DNA from: Dichomitus squalens LYAD-421 SS1
Taxonomy: Eukaryota; Basidiomycota; Agaricomycetes; Polyporales; Polyporaceae
DNA length: 58,135 nucleotides
Direction of reading: 5' to 3'
Assembly: GCF_000275845.1 (NCBI RefSeq)
Contig: NW_006766951.1
Span: 84,266-142,400, forward strand
How positions within the stretch are numbered: position 1 is the stretch's first letter; every line of letters begins with the position of its first letter. The notes below the pieces were generated by a model that was given only the letters and a program-made list of their open reading frames with translations, did no database searches and was not told the DNA's origin. Positions 56,199 through 58,135 of this stretch are shown one piece after another. Both the position numbers and the translations under genes were made by a program.

Positions 56199-57666
56199 GA
56201 TGGGTTTCGAAGCACATTCTGCGAAGGTGCCGTCGTCAGAGGCCCGACCCTCCGAGTTCCGCAATATGCAGGAGAGTCACCAGCCCATATACTGTGGTCG
56301 CCCCAATCATATCACCACACCACCGTCTCTGTTGGATGCAAGCAACGCTTTGCGAGCTTATGCACAACAAGAGCTCCCTCGTGCCAACTGCTCGGGACAC
56401 TCAGTGCTTTGAGACCCTCCGCGCCGCTGCCTGCGGGAACTTCGAGGACGAAGCCGGCCGACAGATTGCATTCACGGAGGTCCTGATAGAAGGAGGCATC
56501 CTGCCCGAAGGGGTGAGACCTGGATTCGTAATATCCACCGATTATCATGACGACGGCGACCTTCGCGCGATGTGCCTGGGTCACGAGGTATTCTACTATA
56601 TCCAGGTGATCAAGAACGAGGTTTGCGCTACTAAATCGGAACCATACTTCGAGACCATTTGCTGCTGGTTGGAACAGATTCGTTATATCATGAGTACGTC
56701 TGAACTCGATGTTGACGACAACGGAGACAAGGACGACCGCGCAGGCAAGGTTCGCGATCTAGACAAGGTCAATTTCCCCGTCGTTCTCGTCATGCACTTC
56801 GGTATGATGTCCTTGCTTTTCACCCTCTGTCATGGTCTCGAGTGTCTGAGTTCAGTTTGTCAGGGCCGTTCCTCGTCGTCGCTGCTGCCGTCTATGGAAG
56901 TGAACCCAGTGCCGAAGTCGTGGGATGCATCCCCCTCCATGTGCACGATACCAACCTCGCCGAGCTCGAGGCCGGAGACCGTCTTTTTGCCGCTCTACGC
57001 GTCGCCGTTGATTCACTCCGCGAACGGTACCCAGACATAGCGAACAGCCGTCGCTCGCTCGCTAATTTCCCCTTCCGTGAGTTTGACATCGACGACCATG
57101 GCGTCCGCTATGAATTCACGTATCTCACCGCTATCGACAAGAAGAGGGTTTTCCGAGTAGAGACCCTTGATACCGAGACGTCGAGGCTGATCGTCAATTT
57201 CAGCAGGCGGTATTCAAAGGCCGCCCCCCGCGCCGCGCACGCCCTCGGCCTCGCGCCCGCGCTGCACGCCGTCAATAAGGTCAACGACTGGTACATGATC
57301 GTGATGGAGGACATGCCCGCAAGCTACACCACTATGTGGGACCTGAAGCGGGAGTCCTCCTCTGCTGCCATGTCGCTGGAGGACGCTCGGGACACGATCA
57401 AAACGAAGCTGGCTGAGCTACACCGTCGCGGGTTCGTCCACGGCGACGTGGGCGACATCAACGTGCTCGTCCGCGATAAGAGCACTGCAGCAATCGCCCG
57501 AGATGTCTTGCTCGTCGATTGGGACTGGGCGGGGGTCAAGGCGGAGGCGAGGTACCCTCGCGACGTGAACCAGGAAATTGCGCGTCCCAAAGGTGCTACG
57601 AGCGGGGAGTTGATTACGGAGGAGCACGATATGTGGATGGCCGGCCGTCTGATTCAACGGGTGTAG
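56128..57666 (+). CDS. Basidiomycete protein kinase-like (FunK1-like) protein, frame disturbed
   Basis: The best-supported parts are 56405-56801 and 56864-57666, joined across a phase-1 intron (GTATGA...TTTGTCAG). The C-terminal domain has RRGFVHGDVGDINVLVRDKS (HxD-type catalytic loop with Asn) and VLLVDWDWAG (metal-binding Asp), and before them VNDWYMIVMEDMPASYTTMW (hinge-like). The N-terminal half reads FETLRAAACGNFEDEAGRQI then AFTEVLIEGGILPEG. This is the layout of the degenerate kinase-like family expanded in mushroom-forming fungi; substrates are unknown. The N-terminal exon from 56128 (MSCLTEERPADDTLAPLPFG) stays open to LRAYAQQELPRANCSG, where the frame must jump at about 56393-56412: two single-base losses or a long unusual intron. 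A +2 frame beyond the stop encodes a Pro-Ala repeat and coiled coil to 57896. The gene may be decaying. Confidence 0.6.
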
Positions 57667-58135
57667 AAGACAGTGTGCCAGCGCCTGCACCTGCACCTGC
57701 ACCTGTGACTCCCATTACAGCCTTGGAGGCCTTCGGCCTCGACTTAAACGAGCGTCCGGACAGTCCGAGCATACGGATGATGTATGCGGAGCTGCAAGCG
57801 CTGCAGAAGCAGGTTGCGAGGCTGAAGGAAGGGGGTCCCTTTGGGGAGGCGCCGCCTGACTACGCGGAATCTGTGATAGGGTCTATATATGGTTAGCCAG
57901 GATGTGAGGTTGGACACTATGTGCGTAGACAGATATGCGTCTCGCTACAATGTACATACTATATAGCTTGTGTAGACTTCGACACGGACGACCTTATTGA
58001 GTTGTTATCGTCTTATTTATTGGCTCGAACCGTGACGATTCTACAAAGTTTCATTGGTGATGCTATACTGCACGAGCACAACTTGTGATGCATCTGGGTT
58101 TCGGCACGACTCGTGTTCACTCCGACCGTCGGAAC
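57667..58135. other. Right end: possible shifted C-terminal tail and intergenic DNA
   Basis: From about 57640 to 57896 a different frame reads Pro-Ala repeats, then ITALEAFGLDLNERPDSPSI and YAELQALQKQVARLKEGG, a believable coiled-coil terminus ending with a TAG stop. It could be the displaced end of the kinase-like protein. Nothing is recognised between 57897 and 58135. Confidence 0.4.
57685..57711. repeat. CTGCAC hexanucleotide tandem repeat
   Basis: Four CTGCAC units plus CTG. In the frame that stays open to 57896 it encodes a Pro-Ala run. It lies 19 bp after the kinase-like stop codon. Confidence 0.75.

Noticed and set aside
1..58135. CRISPR arrays, transposases, reverse transcriptases, biosynthetic core enzymes
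   Set aside because: None seen on either strand. The short repeats found are not regularly spaced, and no mobile-element protein motif was recognised.

Overview
The window is nuclear DNA of a filamentous basidiomycete, most likely an agaricomycete and possibly a polypore; the exact taxon is an inference. The reasons are GC-rich coding DNA, many 45-70 nt GT-AG introns, very short exons, and gene families typical of mushroom-forming fungi: HsbA-type surface proteins, a HET-domain protein, a DUF7587-type protein, a basidiomycete kinase-like protein and a possible Clp1-like protein. I rebuilt gene models by hand from reading frames, splice sites and intron phase. Most close exactly in frame.

Layout. 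1-9.3 kb: two HsbA paralogs (1919-2589 minus, 7054-7762 plus) with identical exon lengths, flanking a heavily broken HAD-phosphatase pseudogene (4121-5298). 9.3-15.7 kb: a 365-aa protein that may be Clp1-like, a large Ser/Pro-rich coiled-coil protein, and the serine palmitoyltransferase subunit LCB1. The last two are divergent from a 178-bp gap. 16.7-27.2 kb: a housekeeping block with a single-pass membrane protein, a ZZZ3-type SANT protein, PBDC1, and RTF1 and SOF1 as a divergent pair. 29.2-30 kb: a small membrane protein with three spaced I/L-F/L-D-A/G-P-S/A-R motifs. 30-34 kb is gene-poor and holds a decayed ~70-bp duplication. 34-35.7 kb: a DUF7587-type, C-terminally anchored protein. 37-47.5 kb: two copies of a secreted TAP-like serine peptidase gene, the left decayed and the right intact, with a HET-domain gene between them. 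48.2-51.3 kb: an orphan seven-helix membrane protein with a very long tail. 52.3-54.1 kb: a tRNA t6A dehydratase (TcdA/Tcd type). 55.7-57.9 kb: a short unknown ORF and a frame-disturbed kinase-like gene.

The genes do not form an operon or an evident biosynthetic cluster. The conserved core genes cover sphingolipid synthesis, transcription elongation, ribosome assembly, tRNA modification and eEF1A biogenesis. They alternate with lineage-specific secreted, self-recognition-type and membrane proteins, several duplicated or decaying. I saw no transposase, reverse transcriptase, CRISPR array, rRNA or convincing tRNA. The best candidates for undescribed biology are the orphan 7-helix protein, the DUF7587-type protein with an ADP-ribosyltransferase-like residue pattern, the triple-motif membrane protein, and the HET gene whose in-frame TAG coincides with the 3' end of a possible 96-nt intron.
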